Notes: generated from the letters alone by a model not told the origin. DNA of 62,546 nt from Rhodoblastus acidophilus (GCF_900187365.1 NZ_FYDG01000016.1:1-62546), one strand, 5' to 3'. Counted from the stretch's first letter, positions 17,245-27,804 are shown. A program made the numbers and translations.

Positions 17245-18145
17245 TGCGCTGCGTCAGCTTGCCATCCACATTGGAGAATTCGGCGCGCGCGCGGATCGTG
17301 CCGGACTCCGCGTTGACGGCATTGTCGACAAAATCGGTGTGGCCGTCGCGGCTGAAGGTTTTTTCGTCGAGCAGTTTCAGCCGCACCGGAAGGTTGAGGC
17401 CACGATCTGGCGCATCGTCGCCGGGCGCGGCGCGCAGGTAACGCAGATAGGCGCCCTCGTCCATGGTGAATTCCAGCCGGATCGGATCGACGCTGGCTAT
17501 GGTAGCCAACAAAGTCGCCGAGCCATTGGCGCCGCCGGTGACGAGGCCGCCGACCGACACGCGCCGGTCGCCAATGCGCCCGGTGAACGGGGCCTTCAAT
17601 TGCGAGAATTCAAGATCGAGCTGCGCCTGACGCACGGCGGCCTCCTGAACGATCACGGCGGCGTCGGCGGCGCGCTTGGCCTGGAGGCGCTGATCGTAGC
17701 TTTGCTGCGTGATGGTCGCGCCGCGCACAAGCGCCTGGCTGCGTTGCAGATCGGCCTCGGCGAAAGCCCTGTTGGCTTGCGCCTGGGCCAGCGCGCCCTG
17801 GGCCTGGGCCAGCGCGGCCTGAAACGGGCGCGGATCGACTTGGAACAGCGGGTCGCCTTTGGCGACGAGTTGCCCGTCATTGAACTGGATCTGATCGAGA
17901 TAGCCGGAGACCCGCGAGCGCACTTCGACAAATTCGTTGGCGACAAAGCGTCCGACATATTCGTCCGAGTCCGCGACCAGTTTCTTGAGCGGCTTGGCGA
18001 CTGTCACCTGCGGCGGCGGCGGCGCGCTCGCAGCGTTCGAGGCTTTCGGATCGTCGCAACCCGCAAGCGGGAGGGCGATCAGGGCCAGCGCCGGCAGAAA
18101 GGCGAAACGACCGCGCGAGCGCGACGGTGAAACGGAAAGAATCAT
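17231..18145 (-). pseudogene. RND efflux periplasmic adaptor (MexE/AcrA-like), C-terminally truncated
   Basis: The adaptor bridges an RND pump and an outer-membrane channel. The 304-residue frame has a lipoprotein-type signal (ALALIALPLAGCDD, lipobox Cys30). The biotinyl-lipoyl and hairpin regions (RSRVSGYLDQIQFNDGQLV, then FQAALAQAQGALAQ) and the barrel IGDRRVSVGGLVTGG are present. After ARAEFSNVDGKLT it departs into QRNSRA and stops at the junction with the RND fragment. The last 70-80 residues, including the membrane-proximal domain, are missing. Its start overlaps the Bcr/CflA gene stop by 4 bp, indicating an original operon. Confidence 0.88.
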
Positions 18146-19500
18146 GCTTCGTTATCCCTTTGATTATATGCAGATGAAGCTGGATTCGAGGCGGTGGCGC
18201 CTGTCGACGCCGGACAGCGCTCCTTTGTCCGCTCCTCCGGTCGCGCGAACGCGGCGCCCGCGACGAGGCGCGCGCAAACCAGGCTGCCGACGCCCGCGAA
18301 CGCGATGACCCATCCCATCGGCCAAGGCGTTCCATCGGCGAAAGCGCCCACGAGACCCGAGCCGGCGATGCCCGCGCCATATTGGATGGCCCCGACCAAA
18401 GCCGAGACCTCTCCGGCCTGATCCGGAAAATCCGCCATGGCCCCCGCGATGGAATTCGCCACGATGAAGCCGGCGACGGAGACAAACAGCACAAGCGGCG
18501 CGAACAGGCCCCAGAGCCCGCCCCAATCGGTGAAGGCCGTCAAGGCAAGCGCGAGGCCGGCGAGCGCGGCCGCCAGCGCTCCGCCCATGAGGATCCTGTC
18601 GATGCCAAATCGCAGGACCAGACGCGTGTTGAGGATATTTGTCACGACAATGCCGAGAATGCCGGCGCCGAACAGCAGGCCATAGGCTTCGGCGGGCACG
18701 TGATGATAGGTGATGAAGGCGAATGGCGTCCCGGCGATATAGGCGTACATGCCGGCATAGAAGAACGCGCCCGCTCCGGCGTAGCCGAGGATCTTGCGGT
18801 TCTTGAGCAGCTGGCCGTATCGACCGAAGGCGCCGCAGAGGGAGGCGGTCTGGCGCCGCGGCGCGGGCAAGGTTTCCGGCAGCGTGAACAGCGCCGCGAG
18901 CGTCACGAGGCCGACGCCGACCAGCCCCCAGAAAATGGCGCGCCAACCGGCGAAAACCTCGATCTCGCCGCCAAGGATCGGCCCCAGCAGCGGCGCGATC
19001 GCCATAATGGCGATCAGGGTTGAAAGCATCTGGGCCGCGCGCGGCCCCTCGTAAAGGTCGCGCACCATCGCCCGGGACAGCACGACGCTGGCGCAGGCGC
19101 CCAGCGCTTGCACGACGCGCCAGAAGATGATCGTCCAGACGCCCGCCGACAGCGCGCAGCCGGCGGATCCGATGATGAAGAGAACAAGCCCCGCCGCCAC
19201 GGGAAGGCGGCGGCCATAACGATCGCTGACGGCGCCCCAGAACAATTGCCCGAAGCTGAAGCCGATCAGATAGGCCGAGATGGTGAAATCCACATCGCCG
19301 GCGTCGGCCTTTAGCGCGCGCGCCATCGCGGGCATGGCGGGCAGGTAGGTGTCGGTGGAGATCGAGGCGAACCCCATCAACGCGCTGAGGATGGCGAGCA
19401 CGCGCCATTGGCTCGGCGCATGGTTGGGCGTTTCAATCGCGCGGTCATGCCTGGCCGCCTGGTTGTCGAGCATCTCGGCTCCGGCTCCCCGCTCGGCCAA
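18142..19500 (-). CDS. Bcr/CflA family MFS drug transporter
   Basis: This is a 452-residue, 12-helix proton antiporter of the DHA1 Bcr/CflA subfamily that expels drugs or small metabolites across the inner membrane. Landmarks: FASISTDTYLPAMPAMARAL in helix 1 (TDxYLPAMP is diagnostic), GFSFGQLFWGAVSDRYGRR (MFS motif A), and RAMVRDLYEGPRAAQMLS. The N-terminal 30 residues preceding helix 1 are longer than usual, so an internal start is possible. It is the first gene of a unit with the collapsed adaptor/RND pair downstream, overlapping by 4 bp. Part of a redox/efflux neighbourhood. Confidence 0.9.
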   Translation of the reverse strand: MAERGAGAEMLDNQAARHDRAIETPNHAPSQWRVLAILSALMGFASISTDTYLPAMPAMARALKADAGDVDFTISAYLIGFSFGQLFWGAVSDRYGRRLPVAAGLVLFIIGSAGCALSAGVWTIIFWRVVQALGACASVVLSRAMVRDLYEGPRAAQMLSTLIAIMAIAPLLGPILGGEIEVFAGWRAIFWGLVGVGLVTLAALFTLPETLPAPRRQTASLCGAFGRYGQLLKNRKILGYAGAGAFFYAGMYAYIAGTPFAFITYHHVPAEAYGLLFGAGILGIVVTNILNTRLVLRFGIDRILMGGALAAALAGLALALTAFTDWGGLWGLFAPLVLFVSVAGFIVANSIAGAMADFPDQAGEVSALVGAIQYGAGIAGSGLVGAFADGTPWPMGWVIAFAGVGSLVCARLVAGAAFARPEERTKERCPASTGATASNPASSAYNQRDNEA

Positions 19501-19502
19501 GA

Positions 19503-20243
19503 TCAGAGTTCCTGTCTGGTCGGGCGGAACAGGATTTCATTGATGTCGACATCGTCGGGCTGACCGATCGCGAAGAGCGCGCAGCGCGCGAAACTCGAGG
19601 CGGGAATGGCGTTCTGCGCGTAATAACCCTGCGTGGCTTTCGCCACTTCGGTCGCCGTTATGCTCCCCGGCAACTCGGTGTCGATCGCGCCGGGCGAGAG
19701 GATCGTCGTGCGGATGTTGTAGGGCTTGACCTCCTGGCGCAAGCCTTCCGAGATGGCGCGCACCGCATGTTTGGTCGCCGCATAGACGACATTGCCCGGC
19801 CGGACCTTGTGACCGGCGACCGAGGAGACATTGATGAAATGTCCGCTCTTCTGGGTCTTCATGTAAGGAAGCGCGGCGGCGACGCCATGGAGCACGCCCT
19901 TGATGTTGATGTCGATGACCTGATGCCACTCCTTGATTTGCAGCAGTTCGAGCGGCGCCAGCGGCATGACGCCGGCATTGTTGATCATCACGTCGATCCG
20001 GCCGTGGCTGGCGATCGCCTTGTCGACCAGGGCCTGCACCTGCGCGGCGTCGGCGACATCGGCGCCGAGGATCGCGTCCTTGCCGAGACCAAGCTCCTCG
20101 GCCAGCGCCTCAAGCCGGTCGACGCGCCGGGCGCCGAGCACCACCCTGGCGCCGTTTTTCACCAGCTGGCGGGCGGTTTCCGCGCCGAGCCCGCTGCTGG
20201 CGCCGGTGATGACGACGACTTTGTCCTTGATGTTTTCCGTCAT
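19503..20243 (-). CDS. Short-chain dehydrogenase/reductase
   Basis: This 246-residue classical SDR has the cofactor motif [19 protein letters not shown] (TGxxxGxG, about residues 10-28). NNAG appears in [16 protein letters not shown], the catalytic Ser in [11 protein letters not shown], and the YxxxK pair in [16 protein letters not shown]. Arg of LGARRVDRL suggests NADP preference. The start at 20243 is supported by GGAGG 8-12 bp upstream; a longer in-frame ATG exists at 20264. It is transcribed in the same direction as the NmrA/aldo-keto chimera, 26 bp downstream of it. YdfG/DltE-like; substrate unknown. Confidence 0.92.
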   Translation of the reverse strand: MTENIKDKVVVITGASSGLGAETARQLVKNGARVVLGARRVDRLEALAEELGLGKDAILGADVADAAQVQALVDKAIASHGRIDVMINNAGVMPLAPLELLQIKEWHQVIDINIKGVLHGVAAALPYMKTQKSGHFINVSSVAGHKVRPGNVVYAATKHAVRAISEGLRQEVKPYNIRTTILSPGAIDTELPGSITATEVAKATQGYYAQNAIPASSFARCALFAIGQPDDVDINEILFRPTRQEL

Positions 20244-20269
20244 GCTGTCCTCCGTGGGATTCATCGGGC

Positions 20270-21388
<1,119 letters not shown>

Positions 21389-21437
21389 TCATAACCACTC
21401 CAATTTTGTGTCGGCGCATCCGCAGGGGCGAGGACGT

Positions 21438-22487
21438 TCAGGCGACTTCCAGCGAGGCCATGTCGATGACGAAGCGATAGCGGACGTCCGATTTTTCCAT
21501 CCGCTCGAAGGCGTGGTTGATCTCGTCCATCCGGATCATCTCGCATTCCGGCAGGATGTTTTTCTCGGCGCAGAAATCGAGCATTTCCTGAGTCTCGCGA
21601 ATGCCGCCGATCGGCGAGCCCGCGATCCGGCGCCGGCCGAGAACCAGCGGCACGGTGCTGGGTTCCGCGAGCGGGCCGATCTGCCCGACGATCACCAGCG
21701 TGCCATCGACATCCAGCAGCGGCATATAGGGGTTGAGGTCGTGCTTGACCGGCACCGTGTCGATGATCAGGTCGAACCCGTTGGCGGCCTTGGCCATGGC
21801 GTCGGCGTCGCTGGAGACCAGCAGCGCGTGGGCGCCCAGCGCCTGGGCGTCGGCGGCCTTGTCCGGCGTGCGGCTGAGCACGGTGACATGGGCGCCCAGG
21901 CCGACGGCGAGCTTGACCGCCATATGGCCGAGCCCGCCCAGGCCGATGACGCCGACGCGGCTGCCGGGACCGGCCTTCCAGGTCTTCAGCGGCGACCATG
22001 TGGTGATGCCGGCGCACAGCAGCGGCGCGGCCCTGGCGAGGTCGAGCTTTTCGGGAACCCGCAGCACGAATTCTTCGCGCACGACGATATGCTTGGAATA
22101 GCCGCCGAGCGTGTGCTCCTTGGTGAAACGGTCGAACCCGCCATAAGTGCCCGTATTGCCCTCGCGGCAAAGCTGCTCTTCGCCCTTGAGGCATTGGTCG
22201 CACTGCTGGCAGCTGTCGACCATGCAGCCCACAGCGACATGGTCGCCGATGCGGTATTTCTTGACCTTGAAGCCGATTTCGATGACGCGGCCGACGATTT
22301 CATGACCGGGAATTGCGGGAAACACCGTCCAGCCCCAATCGTTGCGGGACCAGTGCAAGTCCGAGTGGCAAACGCCGCAATAGAGAATTTCCATCACGAC
22401 ATCATCGGCGCGGGGCGCGCGACGCTCGAAGGAAAAGGGCGCCAGCGGCGCGCGGGCCGATGTGCAGGCAAAGCCACGAGTCTTCAT
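21438..22487 (-). CDS. Zinc-dependent NAD(P) alcohol dehydrogenase (YahK/CAD type)
   Basis: This 349-residue medium-chain dehydrogenase of the cinnamyl-alcohol/aldehyde reductase group resembles YahK. The catalytic zinc site appears as YCGVCHSDLH and IPGHEIVG. The structural zinc site is the four-Cys lobe CQQCDQCLKGEEQLC. The Rossmann motif is VGVIGLGGLGHMAVKLA. The C-terminal IRMDEINHAFERMEKSDVRYRFVIDM is family-typical. It reduces aldehydes with NADPH in homologues. It lies downstream of a divergent promoter shared with the LysR gene at 22623, the probable regulator; a truncated relative is at 27245. Confidence 0.94.
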   Translation of the reverse strand: MKTRGFACTSARAPLAPFSFERRAPRADDVVMEILYCGVCHSDLHWSRNDWGWTVFPAIPGHEIVGRVIEIGFKVKKYRIGDHVAVGCMVDSCQQCDQCLKGEEQLCREGNTGTYGGFDRFTKEHTLGGYSKHIVVREEFVLRVPEKLDLARAAPLLCAGITTWSPLKTWKAGPGSRVGVIGLGGLGHMAVKLAVGLGAHVTVLSRTPDKAADAQALGAHALLVSSDADAMAKAANGFDLIIDTVPVKHDLNPYMPLLDVDGTLVIVGQIGPLAEPSTVPLVLGRRRIAGSPIGGIRETQEMLDFCAEKNILPECEMIRMDEINHAFERMEKSDVRYRFVIDMASLEVA

Positions 22488-22622
22488 GGTTCAAACATTT
22501 CCTGTTGCGGATCGTTACAAGCCAAGGACCGGGATCGAGGGCTTCAGCGACGCAACATAGCACCGGTGGATTATGGGAATTAGATAAGATATCCTGCATG
22601 AGCCTATGTTTTGGATTCATGA
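22488..22622. promoter_or_regulatory. Divergent promoter region, alcohol dehydrogenase / LysR
   Basis: This 135-bp gap contains an AT-rich core at about 22568-22600 (ATTATGGGAATTAGATAAGAT), the likely double promoter. The gene arrangement predicts a LysR operator within it; I cannot fix its boundaries by eye. Confidence 0.4.
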
Positions 22623-23516
22623 ATGCAACGCGACGAACTCGGCGATTTGATCGGATTTCTGGCAGTGGCCGAGGAACGCAGTTTTACCCGCGCGGCGGCG
22701 CGCATCGGCACATCGCAATCCTCCCTGAGCCACACGATCCGGCGGCTGGAGGAGCGCATGGGCGTCCGGCTGTTGACGCGCACGACGCGCAATGTCGCGC
22801 CGACGGAGGCCGGCGAACAACTCGCGCAGACGCTGCGCCCCGCCTTCAACGAGATCAGGGCGCGGCTCGATTCGATCACCGCCCTGCGCCAAAAGCCGGC
22901 CGGCGCCATTCGCATCACCTCGAGCCGCCATGCGACCGAAACGATCCTGATGCCGGCGGCGATGCGCCTCATGGCCGATTACCCGGACATTATGGTGGAA
23001 ATCTCGATCGAGGGGCGGCTGACCGATCTCGTCGCCGAGCGTTACGACGCCGGCGTGCGGCTCGGCGAGCGCGTCGAGAAGGACATGATCGCCATCAAGA
23101 TCGGCCCAGAGTTGCGGATGGCCGTCGTGGGATCGCCAGACTATTTTGCGCGAAATCCGAAACCCGCCACGCCGCACGACCTAACGCAGCATGTCTGCAT
23201 AAATCTGCGCCTACCGACGCTGGGCGGTCTTTACGCTTGGGAGTTCGAAAACAACGGCCGCCCCCTCAATGTCCGCGTCGACGGGCAGTTTACCTGCAAT
23301 GACGCGCCGATGATCGTTCGCGCGGCGGTCAACGGCCTTGGGCTGGCCTGTCTTCCCGACGATCAATTCGACGACCTGATCGCGCAGGGGCGCCTCATCC
23401 GTGTTCTCGAAGACTGGTGTCCGCCGTTTCCGGGCTATCACCTTTATTACCCAAGCCGGCGCCAGGTTTCACCCGCCTTCGAACTGTTCGTCGAAGCCTT
23501 GCGCACGCGCGGCTGA
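22623..23516 (+). CDS. LysR family transcriptional regulator
   Basis: This 297-residue regulator has a clear N-terminal HTH (residues 4-62): LGDLIGFLAVAEERSFTRAA, then IGTSQSSLSHTIRRLEERMG and LLTRTTRNVAPTEAG. The effector domain (about 90-290) includes YPDIMVEISIEGRLTDLV and YDAGVRLGERVEKDM, the pattern of the YafC/DsdC-like group that often guards aldehyde or quinone reductases. Length is complete. It is divergent from the zinc alcohol dehydrogenase and probably controls it. An ATG seven codons upstream (22602) is in a different frame; the ATG at 22623 begins the family-typical N-terminus. Confidence 0.9.
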   Translation: MQRDELGDLIGFLAVAEERSFTRAAARIGTSQSSLSHTIRRLEERMGVRLLTRTTRNVAPTEAGEQLAQTLRPAFNEIRARLDSITALRQKPAGAIRITSSRHATETILMPAAMRLMADYPDIMVEISIEGRLTDLVAERYDAGVRLGERVEKDMIAIKIGPELRMAVVGSPDYFARNPKPATPHDLTQHVCINLRLPTLGGLYAWEFENNGRPLNVRVDGQFTCNDAPMIVRAAVNGLGLACLPDDQFDDLIAQGRLIRVLEDWCPPFPGYHLYYPSRRQVSPAFELFVEALRTRG

Positions 23517-23655
23517 TGGGAAACCCGCGACCAATGGGTCGACAGCGCCAGCCAAGCCAATTCCGAGAAACTGGACGCCGGTGTTGCGAACAGGATCGGC
23601 GGACTCGACGGCGGGTTGAGCAAAGGCGACTCTGTCGGGGAAGGATGTTTCACCC

Positions 23656-25176
23656 ATGCTGATCTTCGAGACCATCCTGGCCCTGCTGCTGGGCGCGGCG
23701 CTGCTGTCGATGCTGGCGCGGGCGATTGGCGCGCCCTATCCGGTCCTGCTGGCGCTCGGCGGCGCCGTACTGGCTTTCGCGCCGGGGCTGCCGAGCCTCG
23801 ATCTGCCGCCCGATCTGATCCTGGCGCTGTTCGTCGCCCCCGTGCTGCTGGACGCCGCGCATGACATGTCGTTCCGGGATCTCAAGCGCAACTGGCGGCC
23901 GGTGTTTTCGCTGGTGGTCGTCGCCGTCGGGCTGACGACCCTCGCCGTCGCCATGGTCGCGCGCTGGTTCTTGCCGGACATGCCCTGGGGCGCGGCGATC
24001 GCGCTGGGGGCGCTGCTGGCGCCGCCCGACGCCGTATCGGCCATCGCGGTGATGCGCCAAGCCAAGCCGCCCCACCGCATCCGCTCCGTGCTCGAAGGCG
24101 AAAGCCTGCTCAACGACGCCACGTCCCTGCTGATTTACCGGCTCGCGGTGGGCGCGGTCGTCACGGGAGAACTGACGTTCCAAGAGGCGGCGCCGCAATT
24201 TCTTCTGGTCGCGTTCGGCAGCGCCGTCGTGGGCTGGAGTCTGGCGAAGCTCGCCCTCGTCCTGATCGGGCGCATCGCGGATGCGCCGACGTCGACGGTG
24301 CTGCAGTTCATCACCACTTTCGGCGTCTGGCTGCTCGCCGAGCGCCTGGGCCTGTCCGAAGTGGTGACGCTGGTGACGTTCGGGCTCACGGCCGGGCGCA
24401 GTTCGACGTTCGTCATGCGCGCCGATGTCCGGCTGCGGTCTTACGCCAACTGGGAGACCGTGACCTTTGTGCTCAATGTGCTGGCTTTCACGCTGATCGG
24501 CCTGCAGCTGCGCCCGATCCTGCCCGCGCTGGAAGACGGCAGGCACATCGACTGGCTGCTGCTGTCCCTTGTGATTCTCGCGGTCGTCATCGCGGTTCGG
24601 ATGGCCTGGGTGTTCATTTACCGCAGCCTGCGTCACGCCACCGCGAACGAGCCAGGGGAGATGACCCGGCCCGAGAGTTTGAAGGCCGCGATCATTGTCG
24701 GCTGGTCCGGCATGCGTGGCCTTGTGACTCTCGCCGCAGCGCTCGCCTTGCCCGAATCCTTTCCCTATCGGTCCTTCATTTTGCTGACCGCTTTCATCGT
24801 TGTGCTGGGCACGCTGGTGATTCAGGGGGCGACGTTGCGCCTGCTGCTCGCCTGGCTTGACTTGCCGGCCGATACATTGATCGAACAGGAGATCGCGCTG
24901 GCGCGCGCGGCGACCCTGACGGCCGCGCTGGAGGCGCTCGGCGGCGAAGACGGCCCGGCCGCCGAACGACTTCGCCTGGAATATGCGTCAATGCTGGAAC
25001 AGGCCAAGGCCGGGCAAGACCCCTATGCCGTGCCGGACAAAATCTTACGGCGACAGATCATCCCCCATGCGCGCCATGCGCTCGACGATTTGCGATGTCG
25101 CGGCGAGATTGGCGATGACGCTTACCGCCAGGTCGAACACGAATTGGACCGCCTGGAGCTTACCACGGGCGTTTGA
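23656..25176 (+). CDS. CPA1 family sodium/proton antiporter (NhaP-like)
   Basis: This 506-residue inner-membrane antiporter exchanges Na+ or K+ for H+ in pH and salt homeostasis. About 12-13 hydrophobic helices are visible. The ion-binding motif is ALGALLAPPDAVSAIAV, and the conserved ESLLNDATSLLIYRLA (about residues 150-165) follows. IVGWSGMRGLVTLAAALALP belongs to the CPA1 signature near helix 10-11. A hydrophilic C-terminal tail of about 100 residues (SMLEQAKAGQDPYAVPDK, RCRGEIGDDAYRQVEHELD) is the cytosolic regulatory segment seen in YjcE/NhaP relatives. It stands alone, ending 1 bp before a strong hairpin. Confidence 0.93.
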   Translation: MLIFETILALLLGAALLSMLARAIGAPYPVLLALGGAVLAFAPGLPSLDLPPDLILALFVAPVLLDAAHDMSFRDLKRNWRPVFSLVVVAVGLTTLAVAMVARWFLPDMPWGAAIALGALLAPPDAVSAIAVMRQAKPPHRIRSVLEGESLLNDATSLLIYRLAVGAVVTGELTFQEAAPQFLLVAFGSAVVGWSLAKLALVLIGRIADAPTSTVLQFITTFGVWLLAERLGLSEVVTLVTFGLTAGRSSTFVMRADVRLRSYANWETVTFVLNVLAFTLIGLQLRPILPALEDGRHIDWLLLSLVILAVVIAVRMAWVFIYRSLRHATANEPGEMTRPESLKAAIIVGWSGMRGLVTLAAALALPESFPYRSFILLTAFIVVLGTLVIQGATLRLLLAWLDLPADTLIEQEIALARAATLTAALEALGGEDGPAAERLRLEYASMLEQAKAGQDPYAVPDKILRRQIIPHARHALDDLRCRGEIGDDAYRQVEHELDRLELTTGV

Positions 25177-25201
25177 GCCGGCGCGAGCATCTCGCGCCGG
25201 C
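25177..25201. terminator. Bidirectional hairpin between convergent genes
   Basis: GCCGGCGCGAG (25177-25187) pairs perfectly with CTCGCGCCGGC (25191-25201) around a CAT loop. It fits exactly between the stop of the antiporter (25176) and that of the SDR (25211). No T-run follows on either side. Confidence 0.65.
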
Positions 25202-25210
25202 GCGCTCAGA

Positions 25211-25969
25211 TCAGACGGGGATCGGATTGGCGATCAGCGACGCGTTGAAGCCATTGATGAGCGCATGCTCGTTGGGGCCTTGATTGGCGCGCAGCGGGCG
25301 CGCCGCCTCAACGATCACTTCCTCGTCCTCGGTCTCCAGCCCCGCCATGGTCTGGGCGATGAAGGCGTCGAGCGGCATGGCGCGGGGATCGCCGCTCCGC
25401 TTGATCAGGTCGGTGTCGACCCACGGCGGCGCGATCTCCTGCACCTTGACGCTGGTGTCGCGCAACATGAAGCGCTGCGACAGAGCATAGGAATGCAGCG
25501 CCGCCTTGGTCGCCGAATAGACGGCGGTGGGCGCCAGCGGCAGATAGGCCAGAATGGAGGTGTTGTGGATGATCGTCGCCCTTGGCTGCCGCTTGAGGTG
25601 CTCGATCAGGGCCGAGGTCAGCAAGATCGGTCCGAGCAGATTGGTGTCGACGATGCGGCGCGCGACCGCTTCGTCAATTTGCCCGCCGGCGTTGTCGAAC
25701 GGCATGATGCCGGCATTGTTGATCAGCACGTTGAGCGCCGGATAGCGCGCTGTCAGTTCTGTCGCGGCGGCGGCGATGCTGGCGGGATTTTCCACGTCCA
25801 TCTCGATGAAGCCCATGCCGGGATTGGCGGCGGCGACTTCTTCGAGCAGAGCCTTGCGGCGTCCGCCGATCACGACCGTATTGCCGCGCGCAAAAAAGGC
25901 TTCGGCGAGGCCGCGCCCGATGCCGGAGGCGCCTCCGGTGAGGAAAATGGTGTTGCCGGTCATCTGCAT
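25211..25969 (-). CDS. Short-chain dehydrogenase/reductase (DltE-like)
   Basis: This 252-residue SDR reads MQMTGNTIFLTGGASGIGRG (cofactor motif TGGxSGIG, residues 11-18). VLINNAGIMPFDNA, the Ser region IIHNTSILAYLPLAP and YSATKAALHSYALSQ with Tyr and Lys follow. IGGRRKALLEE suggests NADP(H) use. The sequence is of the DltE/YdfG branch; the substrate is unknown. It lies 55 bp downstream of another SDR gene on the same strand, and the two probably form one transcript ending at the hairpin 25177-25201. Confidence 0.92.
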   Translation of the reverse strand: MQMTGNTIFLTGGASGIGRGLAEAFFARGNTVVIGGRRKALLEEVAAANPGMGFIEMDVENPASIAAAATELTARYPALNVLINNAGIMPFDNAGGQIDEAVARRIVDTNLLGPILLTSALIEHLKRQPRATIIHNTSILAYLPLAPTAVYSATKAALHSYALSQRFMLRDTSVKVQEIAPPWVDTDLIKRSGDPRAMPLDAFIAQTMAGLETEDEEVIVEAARPLRANQGPNEHALINGFNASLIANPIPV

Positions 25970-26024
25970 TGTCGTGTTCCCTGGTTTGCGTGGTTGGTCA
26001 TGCGAAACGATGGCCTCCGGCGTT

Positions 26025-26840
26025 TCACGCGGGGAGCCCGTTTTGCTTTCTCAGGCTTTTGTCGAAGGCGGATTCCGGGACGAAGCGGCGCAGAAAGCTG
26101 ACCTGTCCGGCCATTTTGCCGGCGGGATAGCGATGCCTCGGGCGAACAGCCGTCGCGGCCTTCAGCACGGCTTCGGCGACGATTTCGGGCATGTCGCCGG
26201 TTTCCATGGCCTTGCGCATGACCACGCTCAGGCTGGCGCGGCCGGCGTCATAAATATCAAGCGTCTGGTCCGGCTTGACCAGATTGTCCTCGAACGAGGT
26301 GCGGGTATAGGCCGGCTCGACCAGCACAACGCGAATGCCCTGCGCGCGCAATTCATGATCGAGCGATTCCGAATAGCCTTCGATGGCGTGTTTGGTCGCG
26401 GCGTAAAGCGCGTTGAAGGGCGCGGGAATCAAGCCCAGAACGGAGCTCATGTTGACGATGCGCCCGCTTCCTTGCCGCCGCATGATAGGCAGCACCGCGT
26501 TGGTCACGCGCATGACGCCGAACACGTTGATGTCGAAGAGGCGTTGCGCCTGGGCGATCGAGGATTCCTCCGCGCCGCCCAGCAGTCCGATGCCGGCGTT
26601 GTTGATCAGGAGATCGACGCGGCCGGCCTCGCCGACGACCTCCGCCACCAGCCTTGACACCGAGGCGTCATCCGTCACGTCGCAGGGCAGCATGGTCACG
26701 CCGGCGAGGCCGTCGAGCGAGGGCCTTCGGCTGGCGCCGAAAACCCGATAACCGGCCTTGGCCAAAGCCGTCGCGGTGGCGCGGCCTATGCCCGAGGAGG
26801 CCCCTGTGACCAGGGCGACGCCGCGATGGATCGTGCTCAT
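26025..26840 (-). CDS. Short-chain dehydrogenase/reductase
   Basis: This 271-residue classical SDR carries the cofactor loop ALVTGASSGIGRATATAL (about residues 9-26). DLLINNAGIGLLGGAEE, the catalytic Ser in IVNMSSVLGLIPAP and YAATKHAIEGYSESLDHEL follow. The extended C-terminus (YPAGKMAGQVSFLRRFVP) resembles fungal-type and YqjQ-like oxidoreductases; substrate unknown. It is the first gene of a two-SDR unit. Its upstream region holds a dyad with TATCGAAACGATA, identical to the one between the HxlR genes at 16129, so HxlR control is likely. Confidence 0.92.
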   Translation of the reverse strand: MSTIHRGVALVTGASSGIGRATATALAKAGYRVFGASRRPSLDGLAGVTMLPCDVTDDASVSRLVAEVVGEAGRVDLLINNAGIGLLGGAEESSIAQAQRLFDINVFGVMRVTNAVLPIMRRQGSGRIVNMSSVLGLIPAPFNALYAATKHAIEGYSESLDHELRAQGIRVVLVEPAYTRTSFEDNLVKPDQTLDIYDAGRASLSVVMRKAMETGDMPEIVAEAVLKAATAVRPRHRYPAGKMAGQVSFLRRFVPESAFDKSLRKQNGLPA

Positions 26841-26891
26841 TTTGGTTTCCTTCGAGGCAGGTGGAACTGGCTTGGAAGGACGATGATATTA

Positions 26892-26921
26892 TTTCGATAG
26901 TCAGTCAATATCGAAACGATA
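26892..26921. promoter_or_regulatory. Candidate HxlR operator with a flanking half-site
   Basis: TTTCGATA (26892-26899) and TATCGAAA (26909-26916) form an inverted repeat with a 9-nt spacer. The second arm is part of TATCGAAACGATA (26909-26921), identical to the dyad at 16129-16141. The site lies 52-81 bp upstream of the SDR start at 26840, a usual operator position. Confidence 0.6.
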
Positions 26922-27244
26922 GCTTCTTGAGGTTTCGGCTTGCAGGGACACGCTTGCGCTTGTGCAAGAGACGCAGGAACGACGCCTTGACCATCGGCGT
27001 CGCGCGCCAAACTCATGAATGAGAGTCATAAGCGCATGCGGATTTCGTTGCCTAATCGAAGCGCGGCGAAAGAGCTAATCTTTCATCGCAAAGGGAAAAG
27101 TCGCGGCGCCCGCGATGCGTTCGACCGGCGGAGGGGGCGGCTGCGCCCCGGCGCGTTGAGTAGTTTCCGAGGCTGGGCGCGCCGCTGTTTCTTTCACCCG
27201 TTGGCCCGCCCCAGCCGAAGAGCGCGCCAGCACGAGGATTTGTC

Positions 27245-27442
27245 ATGGTCGCCAAGGTTTCAGGATATGACGCCCATTCGGCGCAAGGCAGGCTCGCGCC
27301 GTGGCGTTTCGGGCGCCGCGATCCGCGCCCCGAGGATGCCGTGATCGACATCCTGTAGTGCGGCGTCTGCCACTGCGACGTTCACAAGCCGCGCAACGAT
27401 TGGGGCAATGCGGTCTATCCCATGGTTCGCGGTCATGCGTGA
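27245..27442 (+). pseudogene. Zinc alcohol dehydrogenase N-terminal remnant with internal TAG
   Basis: The first 65 codons of a YahK/AdhA-type alcohol dehydrogenase are present: AKVSGYDAHSAQGRLAPWRF, then [10 protein letters not shown], a TAG at 27356-27358 where the family has Tyr, and [26 protein letters not shown]. The frame ends at TGA directly after the second zinc-ligand region, and the remaining 280 codons are missing. GAGGA precedes the ATG. It is distinct from the intact gene at 21438-22487. The deletion endpoint abuts a cupin gene. Confidence 0.88.
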
Positions 27443-27497
27443 TCCGTTTCCGCGGATCGCGCAGCGATCTTGCGGAAACCGTATGAGGAGAAGAAAC

Positions 27498-27804
27498 ATG
27501 GACATCAAGCACAATGGCTCGCAGCCCTCCGCACAAGGGCCGGCCGAATGGTTCACCGGCGCGGTGCGGATCGACGCGCTCTTCGCGGCTCCGGAGCCCG
27601 CTCACGTCTCCAGCGGCACGGTCACATTCGAGCCTGGCGCCCGCACCGCCTGGCACAGCCACCCGCTGGGCCAGACGCTGATCGTCACCGCCGGCTGCGG
27701 CCGGGTTCAGCGCGAAGGCGGACCGATCAAGATTATCCGGCCCGGCGACGTGGTGTGGATCGCGCCGGGGGAAAAACACTGGCACGGCGCCGGCCCGACG
27801 GCGC
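27498..27804 (+). pseudogene. Cupin-domain protein, C-terminally truncated
   Basis: The ATG at 27498 has a good ribosome site (GAGGAG 7-12 bp upstream) and starts a small cupin of the carboxymuconolactone/quercetinase-like type. It carries [20 protein letters not shown], with the metal ligands of cupin motif 1, and the motif 2 region [20 protein letters not shown]. The family continues for about 25 more residues (typically THIAIQE), but here the coding meaning changes after GAGPTA to that of an SDR in another frame. The open frame runs on to 28058 as nonsense. The cupin barrel would lack its last strands. Confidence 0.85.

Noticed and set aside
27356-27358. The TAG in the alcohol dehydrogenase fragment as a recoded (pyrrolysine or read-through) codon.
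   Set aside because: The gene is truncated shortly afterwards and sits in a chain of deletion scars; the family residue here is Tyr, one base change from TAG, so plain decay explains it.
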